DNA of 51,773 bases from an uncultured Bacteroidales bacterium (GCA_902779165.1 CACZAN010000025.1:52010-103782); one strand, 5' to 3'; counted from the first letter of the stretch, positions 8,228 through 19,600 are shown. Numbers and translations: made by a program. Notes: generated by a model not told the origin, from the letters alone.

Positions 8228-9508
8228 TCAAATGCTCCACTCTCCACGCATGGGCTGATCAATGAGCGCATTGGCAGCATCATCACCGATGAATCGCTGG
8301 GTCGTCGGGTCGAAGTTCAGCACCTTGCGCCCCAGCCTCAACCCTACGGCACCCATATTCACCAGTGTGCAGCTGTGATGCCCGTTCTGTTCGTTGAGGG
8401 CGAACTTCTGACGGGTGCGAACGCACTCAAGGAAGTCTGTGCGCTGTGGTTCCGGATCAGGTAACTCATTAATGAGTTCCTGAACATTGGGAATGGTGCA
8501 CTCGAAACCTTTGTAAACCTTACCCTTCGGGCCTTCGATGTAAGCGAGTTTACCTTGACTCTCATAGCCCTCGCCTTCCAGAATGATCTGGCAGCCATCA
8601 GCATAAGTGTAGGTAATCTTCTTCCAGATACCTACGGCATCGGGGTGCTGCTGGGGAGCATCGATTTCCACCTTAACGGGGAACTCATCGTCCTTGCCCA
8701 ACATATACTGAACGGGGTCAAGGTAATGCTGACCCATATCCGTCAGGCCACCGCCATCATAGTCCCAGTAACCGCGGAATGTCTGGTGGGTGCGATGCAC
8801 ATTATAAGGCTTATAGGGAGCGGGGCCGAGCCACATATCGTAGTTCAGCTCTGCCGGCACGGGTTGTTCCTTCAGGTCGTCCTTGCCCACCCAGAAGAAC
8901 TTCCAGGTGAAACCTGTGGCTCCGCTGACGGTGACCTTCAGAGGCCAGCCGAGTTCTCCGCTCTGAATGAGTTTCTTCAGCGGCTTCACGGGGGTGCCCA
9001 AGCCGTAGAACGTATCGGTGAAGCGGAACCAGGTATTCAATCGCAGGATGCGTCCATAGCGTTTCACCGCCTCAGCAACGGCCTTGCCCTCGCCGATGGT
9101 ACGTGTCATGGGTTTCTCCAGCCAGATATCCTTTCCGGCTTTGGCGGCCTCCATAGCCATAATACCGTGCCAGTGGGGAGGAGTGGCAATGTGGATGATG
9201 TCGGCACCCGATGTGGCTATCAGTTCGCGGAAGTCGTCATAGGCTCTCACATCGACCTTCAACTGGCTCTTGGCTGCATCGACAGCGCTCTGCAGATGTT
9301 TCTTGTCCACATCGCATACGGCCAGCAGACGATATGCCTCAGAACTTGAGAAATGGTAGCTGCTGCGACCAATACCTCCCACACCAATGACAGCCTTTGT
9401 CAACTGGTCGCTGGGAGCGATGAACCCATTGCCGCCCAACACTCTGCGCGGCACGATAGTGAACAGCCCCGCTGCTCCCATCGTTTTCATAAAATTCCTT
9501 CTGTTCAT
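8228..9508 (-). CDS. Gfo/Idh/MocA family NAD(P)-dependent oxidoreductase, exported
   Basis: 426 residues from the ATG at 9508; an upstream frame start at 9532 lacks the export signal. The N terminus (MNRRNFMKTMGAAGLFTIVP) has the RRxF pattern of a twin-arginine signal, as in many Bacteroidetes members of this family. A Rossmann motif follows (AVIGVGGIGRSSYH), then HIATPPHWH and the family signature EKPMTRT, with a C-terminal alpha/beta domain (YWDYDGGGLTDMGQHYLD). Members oxidise or reduce sugars or inositols using NAD(P). It lies between a double alpha/beta hydrolase gene (33 bp upstream) and the DUF1080 gene, which suggests a periplasmic or secreted sugar-modification pathway. The exact substrate cannot be read from sequence. 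Confidence 0.93.
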   Translation of the reverse strand: MNRRNFMKTMGAAGLFTIVPRRVLGGNGFIAPSDQLTKAVIGVGGIGRSSYHFSSSEAYRLLAVCDVDKKHLQSAVDAAKSQLKVDVRAYDDFRELIATSGADIIHIATPPHWHGIMAMEAAKAGKDIWLEKPMTRTIGEGKAVAEAVKRYGRILRLNTWFRFTDTFYGLGTPVKPLKKLIQSGELGWPLKVTVSGATGFTWKFFWVGKDDLKEQPVPAELNYDMWLGPAPYKPYNVHRTHQTFRGYWDYDGGGLTDMGQHYLDPVQYMLGKDDEFPVKVEIDAPQQHPDAVGIWKKITYTYADGCQIILEGEGYESQGKLAYIEGPKGKVYKGFECTIPNVQELINELPDPEPQRTDFLECVRTRQKFALNEQNGHHSCTLVNMGAVGLRLGRKVLNFDPTTQRFIGDDAANALIDQPMRGEWSI

Positions 9509-9541
9509 GGTTGTATAATCGGTTTTCAACAATTTATTTTA

Positions 9542-11317
9542 TTATTTATCGAAGAGTGCATTCTTCTCTATCGTCCAGCCTTCGCGCTTAGAGAGTTCGC
9601 AATCCTGACCGCGAAACATCTTTGCGGCCGAGGCATCGGACTTCAACTGCCAGTCGAGCCAGGCCAAAGCCACCACCGTGAATTCTCCGCCGTGCGGCTG
9701 GCGATAGGTGCCACCGTGACCCACAGGGAAATTCGTGGCGCAAGCTGGCACATGGTCGATACGATGGAAGTCATCCATGCCGTTCCCATAGGCAATGTCC
9801 GTTTCGCCGCCGAGAATATAGATAATAGGTGTATGGATTTCCTTCAGCTTTTCTTTGGGAGGCATCGGCATTCCGCCTACGGCCTGTCCGGCATTCTGCT
9901 GGTTAAAGAGTCCGCTGTTGCAGATCATCAGCGTCTTTATACGGGGGTCGGCACAGTTGTAAAGGGTCTGCAATCCGCCACACGACATTCCGGCCACACA
10001 GATGTTTTGCACGTCTATCTTCTGGTAATAGGGCGACTGCGGGTTGGCATTCTGAGCAATGATCCAGTCGATGGACTCTATCTGCTGTTCACTCTTGGAC
10101 ATAGGACCGCGATACCACTCATCAGTCATAGGAATCACGCCCGTGGCCAGGACGATGTAGCCGTGGGAGGCTATCTCATTGAGGAAATTGATGTGCTCGA
10201 AGGGGGAGTTGGCACAAGCTCCGTTGCCCCAAACCAGTACGGGCAGCCGATGTCCCTCGTTGAAAGGTGAGAGGTCCTGCGGCACTATAATGGTGTGTTC
10301 GGGCAGCGTGGCATCTTCCTTCATGATAGCCTTGTAGGCTCCCGTGCCTCCATCTTCAATGATGCGCGAGCGTCCGCTTCTGGCAGCATTCAAGAAGCTG
10401 ACCATCTTCTGAAGGTTCTCCTCGCTGTACATTCCCATTCCGTGGCCTCCCTCTGGAACAAAGGTTGCCTCGGTTCTGACACCTGCAGCTTGCAGTTGCG
10501 CAAAGAAGCTCTTGCCCTGACAACAGGGAACCACATTATCCTTTTCACCGTGGAAGATGATGACAGGCGGGTCGTTGGCATCAATGTAAGTGTTGGCACT
10601 GAGGCTGCGATATTTATCAGGCTCCTGAGCCAACTTGGAAGCCAGCAGGACATCCTCGGGGCTATCGTTGCCCATCGTCATGTGCTCGCCACAATCCATC
10701 GCCGTCAGGTCTATAGGACCCGACCAGTCACAGGCGGCATTAACCGCACTGCTCATCTGGGTGTAATTGCCCAACGAACCTTCGAGGTCAATATCCACCG
10801 TGCCTACTTTTGTCTGACGTGTGCCACTGGTGGTGGCTGCGGTGGAAGCCAAATGACCTCCCGACGAGAAGCCGCTGGTGGCCACGAAGGACGGGTCGAA
10901 CTTATACTTCGAGGCTTCGCCACGCACGAAGCGAATGACCGCCTTGATGTCATGAATCTGGGCTGGCCACTTGGCGTCCATACTCGAACGATGGTTGGGA
11001 CATACGACAGCGTAGCCCGCATTCAGAAGCGCGTTCACGATGGTGCCCAAATCTGCTGCGCCCTTGCTGTTATTGCTGAACCAGGCACTACCATATATGT
11101 GGATTACCACGGGGTAGGACTCACGTTCCTGCTTGGGCAGATAGATATCGCAGGTGTGGAAGGGCTGGTCGTCGCCAGCATAGTTCACATCTTTCCATTC
11201 CTGTGAAGTTGCTAAATTCACTTGCGGCATCTGAAAACCGCCAAAGCCTCCGGGAGGCTGAGCCGTCACCATCACAGAGGAAACGGCGAAGATGGCAGAA
11301 AACAAAAATTTCTTCAT
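9542..11317 (-). CDS. Secreted protein with two alpha/beta-hydrolase (esterase) domains
   Basis: 591 residues with signal peptide MKKFLFSAIFAVSSVMVTAQ. The first domain (~40-310) is BD-FAE/acetyl-xylan-esterase-like: DIYLPKQ, oxyanion segment VVIHIYGSAWF (a variant of HGGxW), nucleophile GFSSGG (Ser151), FHGEKDNVVP and GGHGMG. The second (~325-580) resembles chlorophyllase/PETase-type hydrolases: LVWGNGACAN, nucleophile GMSCGG, LGGETDIAY, VGHGG. Both halves keep a recognisable Ser-Asp-His set, so both may be active. A tandem esterase next to an oxidoreductase and a DUF1080 gene suggests removal of acyl groups from plant or dietary glycans, which is inferred. The ATG at 11317 begins the signal peptide. 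The gap to greA is 32 bp, so read-through from greA is possible. Confidence 0.88.
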   Translation of the reverse strand: MKKFLFSAIFAVSSVMVTAQPPGGFGGFQMPQVNLATSQEWKDVNYAGDDQPFHTCDIYLPKQERESYPVVIHIYGSAWFSNNSKGAADLGTIVNALLNAGYAVVCPNHRSSMDAKWPAQIHDIKAVIRFVRGEASKYKFDPSFVATSGFSSGGHLASTAATTSGTRQTKVGTVDIDLEGSLGNYTQMSSAVNAACDWSGPIDLTAMDCGEHMTMGNDSPEDVLLASKLAQEPDKYRSLSANTYIDANDPPVIIFHGEKDNVVPCCQGKSFFAQLQAAGVRTEATFVPEGGHGMGMYSEENLQKMVSFLNAARSGRSRIIEDGGTGAYKAIMKEDATLPEHTIIVPQDLSPFNEGHRLPVLVWGNGACANSPFEHINFLNEIASHGYIVLATGVIPMTDEWYRGPMSKSEQQIESIDWIIAQNANPQSPYYQKIDVQNICVAGMSCGGLQTLYNCADPRIKTLMICNSGLFNQQNAGQAVGGMPMPPKEKLKEIHTPIIYILGGETDIAYGNGMDDFHRIDHVPACATNFPVGHGGTYRQPHGGEFTVVALAWLDWQLKSDASAAKMFRGQDCELSKREGWTIEKNALFDK

Positions 11318-11349
11318 AATATAGGTTTATAGAAAAATAAAAACATGGT

Positions 11350-11823
11350 CTATGATGATGCAAGACTGATGCTGTCAATGCGCAGTCGGAGTTGTCCGGC
11401 TGGCACGGTAACCTCGATGACATCTCCCACTTTTCGGTTGAGGAGTGCTTGTCCGATAGGTGACTTGATAGAGATCTTGCCTTCGCGAAGGTTCGCTTCG
11501 TGGGGGCTGGCAATGACGTATGTCATGCTGCTGTTGTTGGCCAAATTGGTCATCCCAACGCGACTCAGCAATCCCACGCTGTCGCTGCTCAGTCGGGAGG
11601 TATCAATAACCCGTGCGAACTTCAGCACTCTCTGCTTGAATCGAATCCTGCTGAGCAAGCGGGATTGTTCACGCTTGGCAGCATGGTATTCGAAATTCTC
11701 GCTGAGGTCACCCTTATCGCGAGCCTCAGAGATTGCGTCTTTCACACGAGGCAGTTCCACCGTCTCCAACTGACGCAGTTCTTCTACGAGCTTGTCGTAG
11801 CCTTCTTGGGACATGTATTCCAT
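11350..11823 (-). CDS. greA: Transcription elongation factor GreA
   Basis: 157 residues, the usual length. The N-terminal coiled coil carries the conserved acidic tip motif GDLSENFEYHAA (38-49), which reaches into the RNA polymerase secondary channel and stimulates cleavage of backtracked RNA. The C-terminal FKBP-like domain ends with the expected SPIGQALLNRKVGDVIEV. It lies only 16 bp after the stop of a giant secreted protease gene and 32 bp before the esterase gene. This is an odd place for a housekeeping factor and implies that it shares transcripts with secretome genes. No promoter box is visible just upstream. Confidence 0.97.
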   Translation of the reverse strand: MEYMSQEGYDKLVEELRQLETVELPRVKDAISEARDKGDLSENFEYHAAKREQSRLLSRIRFKQRVLKFARVIDTSRLSSDSVGLLSRVGMTNLANNSSMTYVIASPHEANLREGKISIKSPIGQALLNRKVGDVIEVTVPAGQLRLRIDSISLASS

Positions 11824-11839
11824 AGTGATTTCTTGCCTG

Positions 11840-14800
11840 TCAATGTTTTACAGCGACCTTCCGACCATTATTGACAACGATGGTCTTGTGGTTGGAACCT
11901 CCACGAACCGGACGGCCACTGAGGTCATATAGTTTTCCGTTGGAAGAGTTATTCTTTACGTCGCGAACGCCCACCGGGTCAAGGACGGTGAGGGTGCCGT
12001 TGACATACTCAAACACATAGTTCAGTGCCTGGCCTCCGACAACGCGAATCTCGTAGGTGCCACTTGGGCTGTCGGCAGTGGCATCACACTCGATGGTGGG
12101 TGCAGAAAGGAGGACATCGGCCGTCTCGCGATTCTTCCACCCGGAGTAGGAGAACTCAAAGTCGGGATTGGGCTCACCCACTTGGCGAGTATAGGATTGG
12201 GCGGTGACCGTCAGTGTGGCTGGTTCCACGATACATTCCCCGTTCTTGAGGACGAGGTCACGGTTGGTGATGGTGCCTGCGCTGAGGGTGATGGGATAAG
12301 TTCCCACGGGTGTTATGGCATTGGTTTCGCAAGCGATTTCCGGTTCACCATTGACAGGTGCTCCGGTAACCGTGAAGGTCAGCTTACCGTTGTTTTTTCC
12401 GTAGGGGCGTTGCAAACTATCAGCTTCCACAGTAGGTACACCCGTGAATTCGCGGATGGTGTACTTACCCCAGAATTCATCTGCCTCATAAGCTGCCATT
12501 GCGGCTTTGGGAACAAAGACAATAACGCTCGCAGGAAGGCTGGAGCCAGAGGCTTCAACGGGTGTTGTCGATGGATTCTTGATGGCCAGGTATTTCAACT
12601 TACTGCACGCGTTGAAGGCACGATCACCCACCTTCGTTACGCTCTCTGGCAAATACAACGAACTCATAAGCGTGGAACGGAAACCATTGTCAGGAATCTC
12701 TGTGAGGGCTGTGAAATACTGAAGCTCTTCGAGGCTGCCTAAATCTTTTTGCGAACGGAAGACCTCTGAGATATCGGTGACAGCAGCTGCTTCTGTGAAA
12801 CTGATTTCGCCGTCGCAGTCACGATCCCAATTGTAGACACAGAGTGCCTTGGCGACATCGCTCTCAAAAACGATGAACCCCAACTTAGAGCAAAGACTGA
12901 GGACTGCCTGATGCAGTTCTTCGGCAGAGGCATAGAGGTTGTCATAGACATCCTGCTCAGCGGCAGCCTCTACACCGCGCTCAGCCGCGAAGTCGAGATA
13001 ACGGCGAAGCAATGCCACTTGATTGTCAAAGTGCTGAGCTGCCAAAACATCAGTCTGCTTGACAAAGGCCCACTGACAATTCTCCTCGTGGCCCTCGTAG
13101 ACGATATCCCAATAGAGCCCGTTGGTGGTGCTGCCGACTCCTGTCTTGTGGTATCTGTCGGTACCCAAGAATTCTCCTTCGACATAGTCCGCATAAGTAG
13201 AAGGCACCTGCAGGGTGAAGAAGCATTCGTTTTCATCATCTGTGATGTAAGCCAGGCGCCAGTAGGCACTCTTGTCGCTGATGCGGTTGCTGCCACCATC
13301 GACAAAACAGGTCTTAACCCCTGAGCCTACCTGTCCGTCAGTAGAAGTGCGGAAAAGATGATGATTCTCGTTTCCTGTTTCATCGCTGTAGAAATAATAA
13401 TTGGCGTTGGCGCCTGTACCAGAGCGGCGCACCTGATAGAGCATTCCGTATTGATCCACAACAGCTTGAGTACCCCAAGCCTCACCGCGACTGAGATACT
13501 TACGAGTTCCTTTATTATAAATGTAGCCCGGGGTGTTGACTTCCACTGTAGAGAAAGGTGGCTGAGTGACAGAGCGCATTTCACGGATTTGGCCGAAATC
13601 CTTCCACACTTCGGCATCAGCAAAAAGCGCTACTGTGCCCTGAGGAACGTAGAGGGTGGCGTTGGCAAGGTTCACGTTTTTGAAGACGTTTTCGCCCAAG
13701 GTGATGTAGGCAGGATCGGTGACATGGATACGGAAATTTGCCAGCTTCGTGCAACTCTGGAAGGCGCCATCGCCGATGGAAGAGATAAAGGACTGGAGCT
13801 CAATGTCGGTGAGTGACGTACAACCCTGGAAGGCGCCCTCTCCTATCGTTGTGATGCCCGATGGCAAGATGATGGATTGGAGTTTCTTGCAGTTGTAGAA
13901 GGCTCGGTAGGCAAGTGAAGAGCAACCTGTGAATTCCTGGAAGCAGTCGAAGTTTACAAGTGCAGCCCCTTGGAAACGGTTGTAGATATCAGGGATACCC
14001 TGAATCTCGTAGGTGGTCATCTCGCCATCGCCGTCGAGATCCCAGTATTGGAGACATCTATCTCGCATTTCTTCCTCCTCGAAGAGCATGATACCCAACT
14101 TCTTGCGCAGGCGGCTTTGAGCTTCGGTGATCTCTTCGACAGTAGCATCGGCGTTGTCGTAAACAGCCTGCTCATCCTGAACGTTGTAAGGTGTAGCAGC
14201 AGCCAGTTCCAAGAGGTGCTTGAGTACAGTAGCAGCGGCATCAACAGCTGCAACCTGCTCATCGTACTCCACAAACATCCATTGACAGTTGGCAGGATTC
14301 TGGTCGTAAGCGACATCACTGTAGGCGCCATAGGTGGGTTTTGAATAACTGGAAGCGTGATCGCTCTGGAGGCCAAGGAATTTTCCTTCAACATAGTCAC
14401 TAAGGTCTTCTGGAGTCTGTAGGGTATAGACACCATCGGCCACCGCCTGAACTTTCCACCATCCCACCTTACTGCTCGAGATGCGGCTATTGGCACCATC
14501 GACAAAAGTAGCACAAATGCCGTTTCCCACTTGGCCGTCTGTAGACGAACGGAAGAAGTAGTGGTTGTTAGTGCCGGTATCTTCGCTATAGAGATAATAG
14601 ACATCCTCACCCATGGATGAAGTCTGTCCGAGGCGGAAACGCATCGGCTTGGTACCACCGACCCCCTGTGTCTCGTAGGCCTCGCCACGCGTAAGGTAGA
14701 GTCCTGTGCCTACATTATAAAGATACACGTTCTTATCTGTGGTGAGAGGGATAAAGGTGCCACGGGCAATGTCGCGCTGTTGGTTCATTCCAGCAAACGT

Positions 14801-16600
14801 GTTCCAAGGCGCTGTGGCTGAGAAAAAAGCTTCGGCACCTTGAGCCACAGTCAGCACCACCTGCGAGAGGTCCACGCCTTCAAAGAGGTTCTTGCCAAAA
14901 CTGACAGAAAGCGGACGGACTGTGGGGAAGCTGACAGCTGTCAGCGCCGTGCAACCTGCAAAGGCTTCGTCACCGATACTGGTCACCAGGCTCGACAGTT
15001 CCAGTGTCGTCAGAGCCGTACAACCGCGTAAAGCCCGTGCGCCCACAGTGGTGAGCCCCTTGGGCAACGGACTCTCGGAGAGTTTCGCACAGCCATCGAA
15101 AGCCTCATCGCCCATACTCCTCAATGCATCGAAGATAGTAATGGTCTTCAGAGCGGTACAGCCTTGGAAGGCGCGAGCGCCCAGCGCTGTCACCTGTTTC
15201 GGCAAACGAACTGTCGTTAGCGATGTGCAGCCGGCAAAAGCTTCGGCAGGAACAGAAGAGATACCTGTGAAATAATAAAGTTCATTGAAGGTCTTGATGT
15301 TCGTGCCTTTAAAAGTATCGCTCAGGTCTGTAACTGCAGCAGCCTCGGCATAGCTGAGTTTGTTATCACCATTGGTGTCCCACTTGGCTACAGCGGCAGT
15401 ACGCACTCGGGAATCAGAAAAAGAGATAGTCTTCTCCATCCAGTTATCCACATGGATACCTACCACGGCAGCCTGACCACCGCTGTAGCCGCCGTCGCTG
15501 CCTCCAATTCCTTGTGAGCCGGGATTCAACTTGGCCAACATATAAAAGCCATCGCTGCTGCCACCCCAACCCCAGTTAATATGGTAACAAAGATCACCAT
15601 CATAACCATCGGCGACAAAGGCGTGACCGCCAGAGCCGTTGCTGCCACTGAGGTACACGGGATCACCCTTAGCCAAATCAGCATAGACAGTCTTGTCGAA
15701 CTGTTCCTCACTTACATCGTTGCGCGAAATGTGTCGGCAACTGCTGGGTATGCCGAAATATTTACTCAGCGCATCAGGCACATCATCAGAGTAAGCTCCC
15801 GAACCGGTATTTGAATAGTCCATCTCTACTCCTACACCACAATAGAGCATCAGTTGGGCAACAGCCATTTTCTGGACGTTCGTGCGATTGTCGCTACCAT
15901 TATATGTTGGACACATATTGTCCCAATCCAGAGGTGCTCCAGCTTCCACGCCATCCAATTCCAGATGGCCGTAGCTGGAGTGTTCCTTATGAGCGGTGTA
16001 GGCGGGAATTGCCGCCAATGTCTCGTGGGGCAAATTGTCGCGGTGGTAATAGAGTATCTGAGCCATCGCGGTTGCCACACAACCCGTAACACTTTTCCCT
16101 ATATTGAAATAGCTCGGGCACAACAGGTTATAAGGACTGCCCTGATTCCACTGACTGTCCATCAACTGGTCGATAGGGTCGTGGGTCTGAAGCTCTGCCA
16201 CGGGCAACTCGGCAGCCGTGAGGCCAGCCATCTGGATTTCTGCAATCTGCTGAGCATAGTTGTCCAGCCACTCGCGCATATTATCAGGAATCTCGTTGTA
16301 GTCGAAATGACCTGTATCGCAATAGCCTAATACGGCAGGGGTCTGGTCATCTGCAGAAGCGATGACGAAGCCTTCATCAGTACCACGGTCGAAGGCATAA
16401 TAGAGATTGCGCCCCATAGCCGGTTGCGTATGACGGGGCGCAAGCCGCGCACCGCGAGTGACAGGCGTCAGCCGCTTGGCTCCTCGCTTATTCTGCAAGA
16501 AAGCCTGAACGCGCTGCTGAGCCTGTTCGCGCGAGATCGGATTAGCAAAGGTACTCACAACAAGGGCAAGAGTCATGAAGACAATAGTAATTCTTTTCAT
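11840..16600 (-). CDS. Giant C10 (streptopain/interpain-like) cysteine protease with BspA-type LRRs and MBG-like repeats
   Basis: 1586 residues. Signal peptide at 1-19, then a Spi-like prodomain (ISREQAQQRV...) to ~130. The C10 peptidase domain (~145-385) has catalytic Cys174 in VTGCVATAMAQ, His326 in GGHAFVADGYD, and the conserved HINWGWGG. The rest is a repeating module: an EF-hand-like loop (DTNGDNKLS near 408, DLDGDGEMT, DRDCDGEIS), BspA/LRR_5 repeats (GARAFQGCTALKTI type), and a domain of about 200 residues starting LYNVGTGLYLTRGEA. Near the C terminus are two MBG-like beta repeats (PVNGEPEIACETNAITPVGTYPI) and the tail LYDLSGRPV...IVVNNGRKV. Role inferred: secreted or surface protease that binds host or dietary polymers. 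It is a tandem paralogue of the next gene (16666-21414). No promoter box is visible in the 65-bp gap between them. Confidence 0.92.
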   Translation of the reverse strand: MKRITIVFMTLALVVSTFANPISREQAQQRVQAFLQNKRGAKRLTPVTRGARLAPRHTQPAMGRNLYYAFDRGTDEGFVIASADDQTPAVLGYCDTGHFDYNEIPDNMREWLDNYAQQIAEIQMAGLTAAELPVAELQTHDPIDQLMDSQWNQGSPYNLLCPSYFNIGKSVTGCVATAMAQILYYHRDNLPHETLAAIPAYTAHKEHSSYGHLELDGVEAGAPLDWDNMCPTYNGSDNRTNVQKMAVAQLMLYCGVGVEMDYSNTGSGAYSDDVPDALSKYFGIPSSCRHISRNDVSEEQFDKTVYADLAKGDPVYLSGSNGSGGHAFVADGYDGDLCYHINWGWGGSSDGFYMLAKLNPGSQGIGGSDGGYSGGQAAVVGIHVDNWMEKTISFSDSRVRTAAVAKWDTNGDNKLSYAEAAAVTDLSDTFKGTNIKTFNELYYFTGISSVPAEAFAGCTSLTTVRLPKQVTALGARAFQGCTALKTITIFDALRSMGDEAFDGCAKLSESPLPKGLTTVGARALRGCTALTTLELSSLVTSIGDEAFAGCTALTAVSFPTVRPLSVSFGKNLFEGVDLSQVVLTVAQGAEAFFSATAPWNTFAGMNQQRDIARGTFIPLTTDKNVYLYNVGTGLYLTRGEAYETQGVGGTKPMRFRLGQTSSMGEDVYYLYSEDTGTNNHYFFRSSTDGQVGNGICATFVDGANSRISSSKVGWWKVQAVADGVYTLQTPEDLSDYVEGKFLGLQSDHASSYSKPTYGAYSDVAYDQNPANCQWMFVEYDEQVAAVDAAATVLKHLLELAAATPYNVQDEQAVYDNADATVEEITEAQSRLRKKLGIMLFEEEEMRDRCLQYWDLDGDGEMTTYEIQGIPDIYNRFQGAALVNFDCFQEFTGCSSLAYRAFYNCKKLQSIILPSGITTIGEGAFQGCTSLTDIELQSFISSIGDGAFQSCTKLANFRIHVTDPAYITLGENVFKNVNLANATLYVPQGTVALFADAEVWKDFGQIREMRSVTQPPFSTVEVNTPGYIYNKGTRKYLSRGEAWGTQAVVDQYGMLYQVRRSGTGANANYYFYSDETGNENHHLFRTSTDGQVGSGVKTCFVDGGSNRISDKSAYWRLAYITDDENECFFTLQVPSTYADYVEGEFLGTDRYHKTGVGSTTNGLYWDIVYEGHEENCQWAFVKQTDVLAAQHFDNQVALLRRYLDFAAERGVEAAAEQDVYDNLYASAEELHQAVLSLCSKLGFIVFESDVAKALCVYNWDRDCDGEISFTEAAAVTDISEVFRSQKDLGSLEELQYFTALTEIPDNGFRSTLMSSLYLPESVTKVGDRAFNACSKLKYLAIKNPSTTPVEASGSSLPASVIVFVPKAAMAAYEADEFWGKYTIREFTGVPTVEADSLQRPYGKNNGKLTFTVTGAPVNGEPEIACETNAITPVGTYPITLSAGTITNRDLVLKNGECIVEPATLTVTAQSYTRQVGEPNPDFEFSYSGWKNRETADVLLSAPTIECDATADSPSGTYEIRVVGGQALNYVFEYVNGTLTVLDPVGVRDVKNNSSNGKLYDLSGRPVRGGSNHKTIVVNNGRKVAVKH

Positions 16601-16665
16601 AGCTGTTATTCAATTAAATTTAAGTGGTTCTCTTTGCAAAATATTACGGTTTTCAGGATAATGGT

Positions 16666-19600
16666 TTATTTCACCTTGATTTTCTTGCCATTGTTGATGT
16701 AGATACCGCGAGATGTGTTACGCACAGGACGACCGCTGAGGTCATACCAATTATCGCGGGAAGATTGTCCCTTTATGTCGCGAACGCCCACAGGGTCAAT
16801 GACGGTGAGTGTGCCGCTGACGTATTCGAAGACATAATTCTGGGCTTCGGCGCCACTGACGCGAATCTCGTATTCTCCTGCAGGACTGTCGGGCGTAGCA
16901 TCACACTCACAGACGGCTTCATGCAAGAGCACTTCCTCTGCTTTCTCGCGATTGCGGAAAGTGGGATAGTTGACCTCAAACTCAGGATTCGCTTCACCAA
17001 CATTGCGGGAATATGATTTGGCACTTATCGTGAGCAGGGCTGGCTCAATAGTCAGAATGCCGTTCTTATACTCAACACCCTGAGTGGTGATGCCACCCGC
17101 TTTCACAACGATGGGATATTCACCCACTGGAGTGTTACTCTCTGCCTCCACCACAAATTCTGGTTCACCATTGACAGGAGCTCCGACTACATCATAAGTG
17201 AACTTGGGATTTGAGCGACCATACTGTCGGGCTACGGAATCTGCCGTGACCACAGGCGTACCAGTATATTCCTTGATAATAGAACGTTCCCAAGCCTCAT
17301 TACCCTGATATGCCTCCACAAGTGAAGCTGGAGCAAAGAGGGTGATGTTGCGGAGGGTGAGTCCGGCATCTGTAGGATCAAGAGCCTGCTGATTATTCAG
17401 GGCTGCAATATACTTGAGGGCCGAACAGCCTGTGAATGCATTTTTGCCAATGGACTTAACGTTCTCCGGGAGATAGATGCTGTAGAGTGTCGAAGAGTTG
17501 CGGAAGGCTTCATCAGGAATACTTGTGAGGCCCGTAAAGTAACGGAGCTCATCAAGGGTCGTGAGACCTGTTGCAGCGCGGAAAACGGTACCGATTTCAG
17601 CTACGCCAGCTGCCTCCTCATAGGTGAGTTCGCCATCTTCATCATCGTCCCAGTTGTTGGTGCAGAGGGCCTTAGCCTTTGGGTCGGAGAAAGCGATGTA
17701 GTGGAGTTTGGCCTGGATGGAAGAGATAGCATCACGAATCTCACCTTCAGTAGAATCGTAGTTGTCATACACGTTTTGTTCGGCAGTAGTATCGATATTG
17801 CGGTCGTTGGCCTTCACAATAAGCCGCTTCAGCTCCTGAGTGAGGTCATAGAAAGCATTGAGACTGTCGATTTCAGCTTTGCTAAGGAATGCCCACTGGC
17901 AGTTCTCCTCGTTGCCATCATATACAACATCATAATAAAGTCCATAGGTATAGCCCCATGTGGTGAAATCACTTTGGTGGTCTAACTGAATGCCGAGGTA
18001 CTCTCCTTCTACATAGTCCTTTTGATTATCTGGGACCTGGAAGGTATAGACATTTTCCAGTCCCTCGACAGGTGCTACATGCCAATAAGCTTTGCTACTG
18101 ACAGAACCATCTATGAAACAAGCCTTCACTCCTTGTCCAACCTTGGTGTCTGTATCTGTGCGGAAGAGGATATTCTTGGAATTAGAGAACGTAGCGTAGA
18201 GATAATAGGTGTCTTCGGGCATATTGGAAGAACGGCGGAGCTGATAGATGAACCCCTTGCGATCGACAACGGCCTGGGTGCTGTAAGCCTCACCAGCAGT
18301 AATGTACATACGCTGGCCGAGGTTATAGACATAGATGTCAGAGTTGGTGGCCAATTCCGAGAAGGCAGCCTGCTGACGGGTTCGGTGCTCGACAATGTTA
18401 CCAAAGTCCTGCCATACGGGTGCTGCCTTGTAGGCATCTACACTTCCATGAGGCACATAAAGTGTAGCCTTGGAGAGATTCACTCCATCGAAGACACCCT
18501 CATCGAGTTCAATAAGAGAGGGATCTGCAGCGTGAACCTTCACCTCCGCGAGCAACGAGCAGCCGGAGAATGCTTGGTAGCCAAGGTATTCACACGTGGC
18601 AGGAATCTCGATGGAAGTGAGGCTGGTGCAGTTCTGGAAAGCATAGTAATATATTCTGAAGAGGCCATTGGGAATGATAATATCAGTGAGGTTGGTACAA
18701 TTTTTGAAGCTGTTGCCAGAGATGTCCTGCAATCCCGTGAAGTACTGCATGTCAGCCATAGACGTAAGAGCGGTATTGGCGTAGAAGATCGTGCCAAGGC
18801 TCTCAATCTGTTCTGCCTCTGAGGTGGAGAGTTCTCCATTGGAGTCAGTATCAAAGCCCTGAGCCATAATGATATCACGCACGACCTCTGAGGAGAAGGT
18901 GATGAATCCCATGCGCCTGCGCAACTGTCGCTGGCTGCGCTCTATCTCCTCGAGTGAGGAGTCTAAGTTATCGTAGACGGCCTGCTGGGAAGAGACATCG
19001 AGGCGCTTGCCAGTGGCAATGGTCAGAAGATTGCCAAGCTGGTTGGAAGCGCGGAAGATGGCTAAGGCCTCTGCGTCGTACTCTACAAGCATCCACTGAC
19101 AACCGGCAGGGCTGTCGGTATAGACGATATCACTGTAGGCACCAAAAGTGGGTGAGGCAGCGTCAGAAGCATGATCCGTCCGATAGCCGAAATACTGCGT
19201 GGCCACATATCCTTGGACATTAGACGGAATCTGCAGGGTATAGATATTATCTTCGCCCTCGACAAGAGCAATTTTCCACCAGGATTCCTTGGTGCTGTTC
19301 TTGCTGGTGGGTCCGTCGACAAAACAAGCCTTCACGCCCTTGCCTACATTATCGTCAGTAAAAGTACGGAAGAGTATGTGACCATCGTTCCCAGTGTCTT
19401 CGCTATAGAGGTAATAGACACCTTCGGGCATGGCTGCGGTCTTCTTGAACTCGAAACGCATGGGGTTGTCAGTATCCGCAACAATAGCCTGAGTGCCCCA
19501 AGCTTCACCCTTAGAGAGATAGCGGCCTGTGCCTACATTATAGAGGAAATACTGTTTCCCTGTAGCGAGGGTGGCAAACTGACCACGAGAGAGGTCGCGA

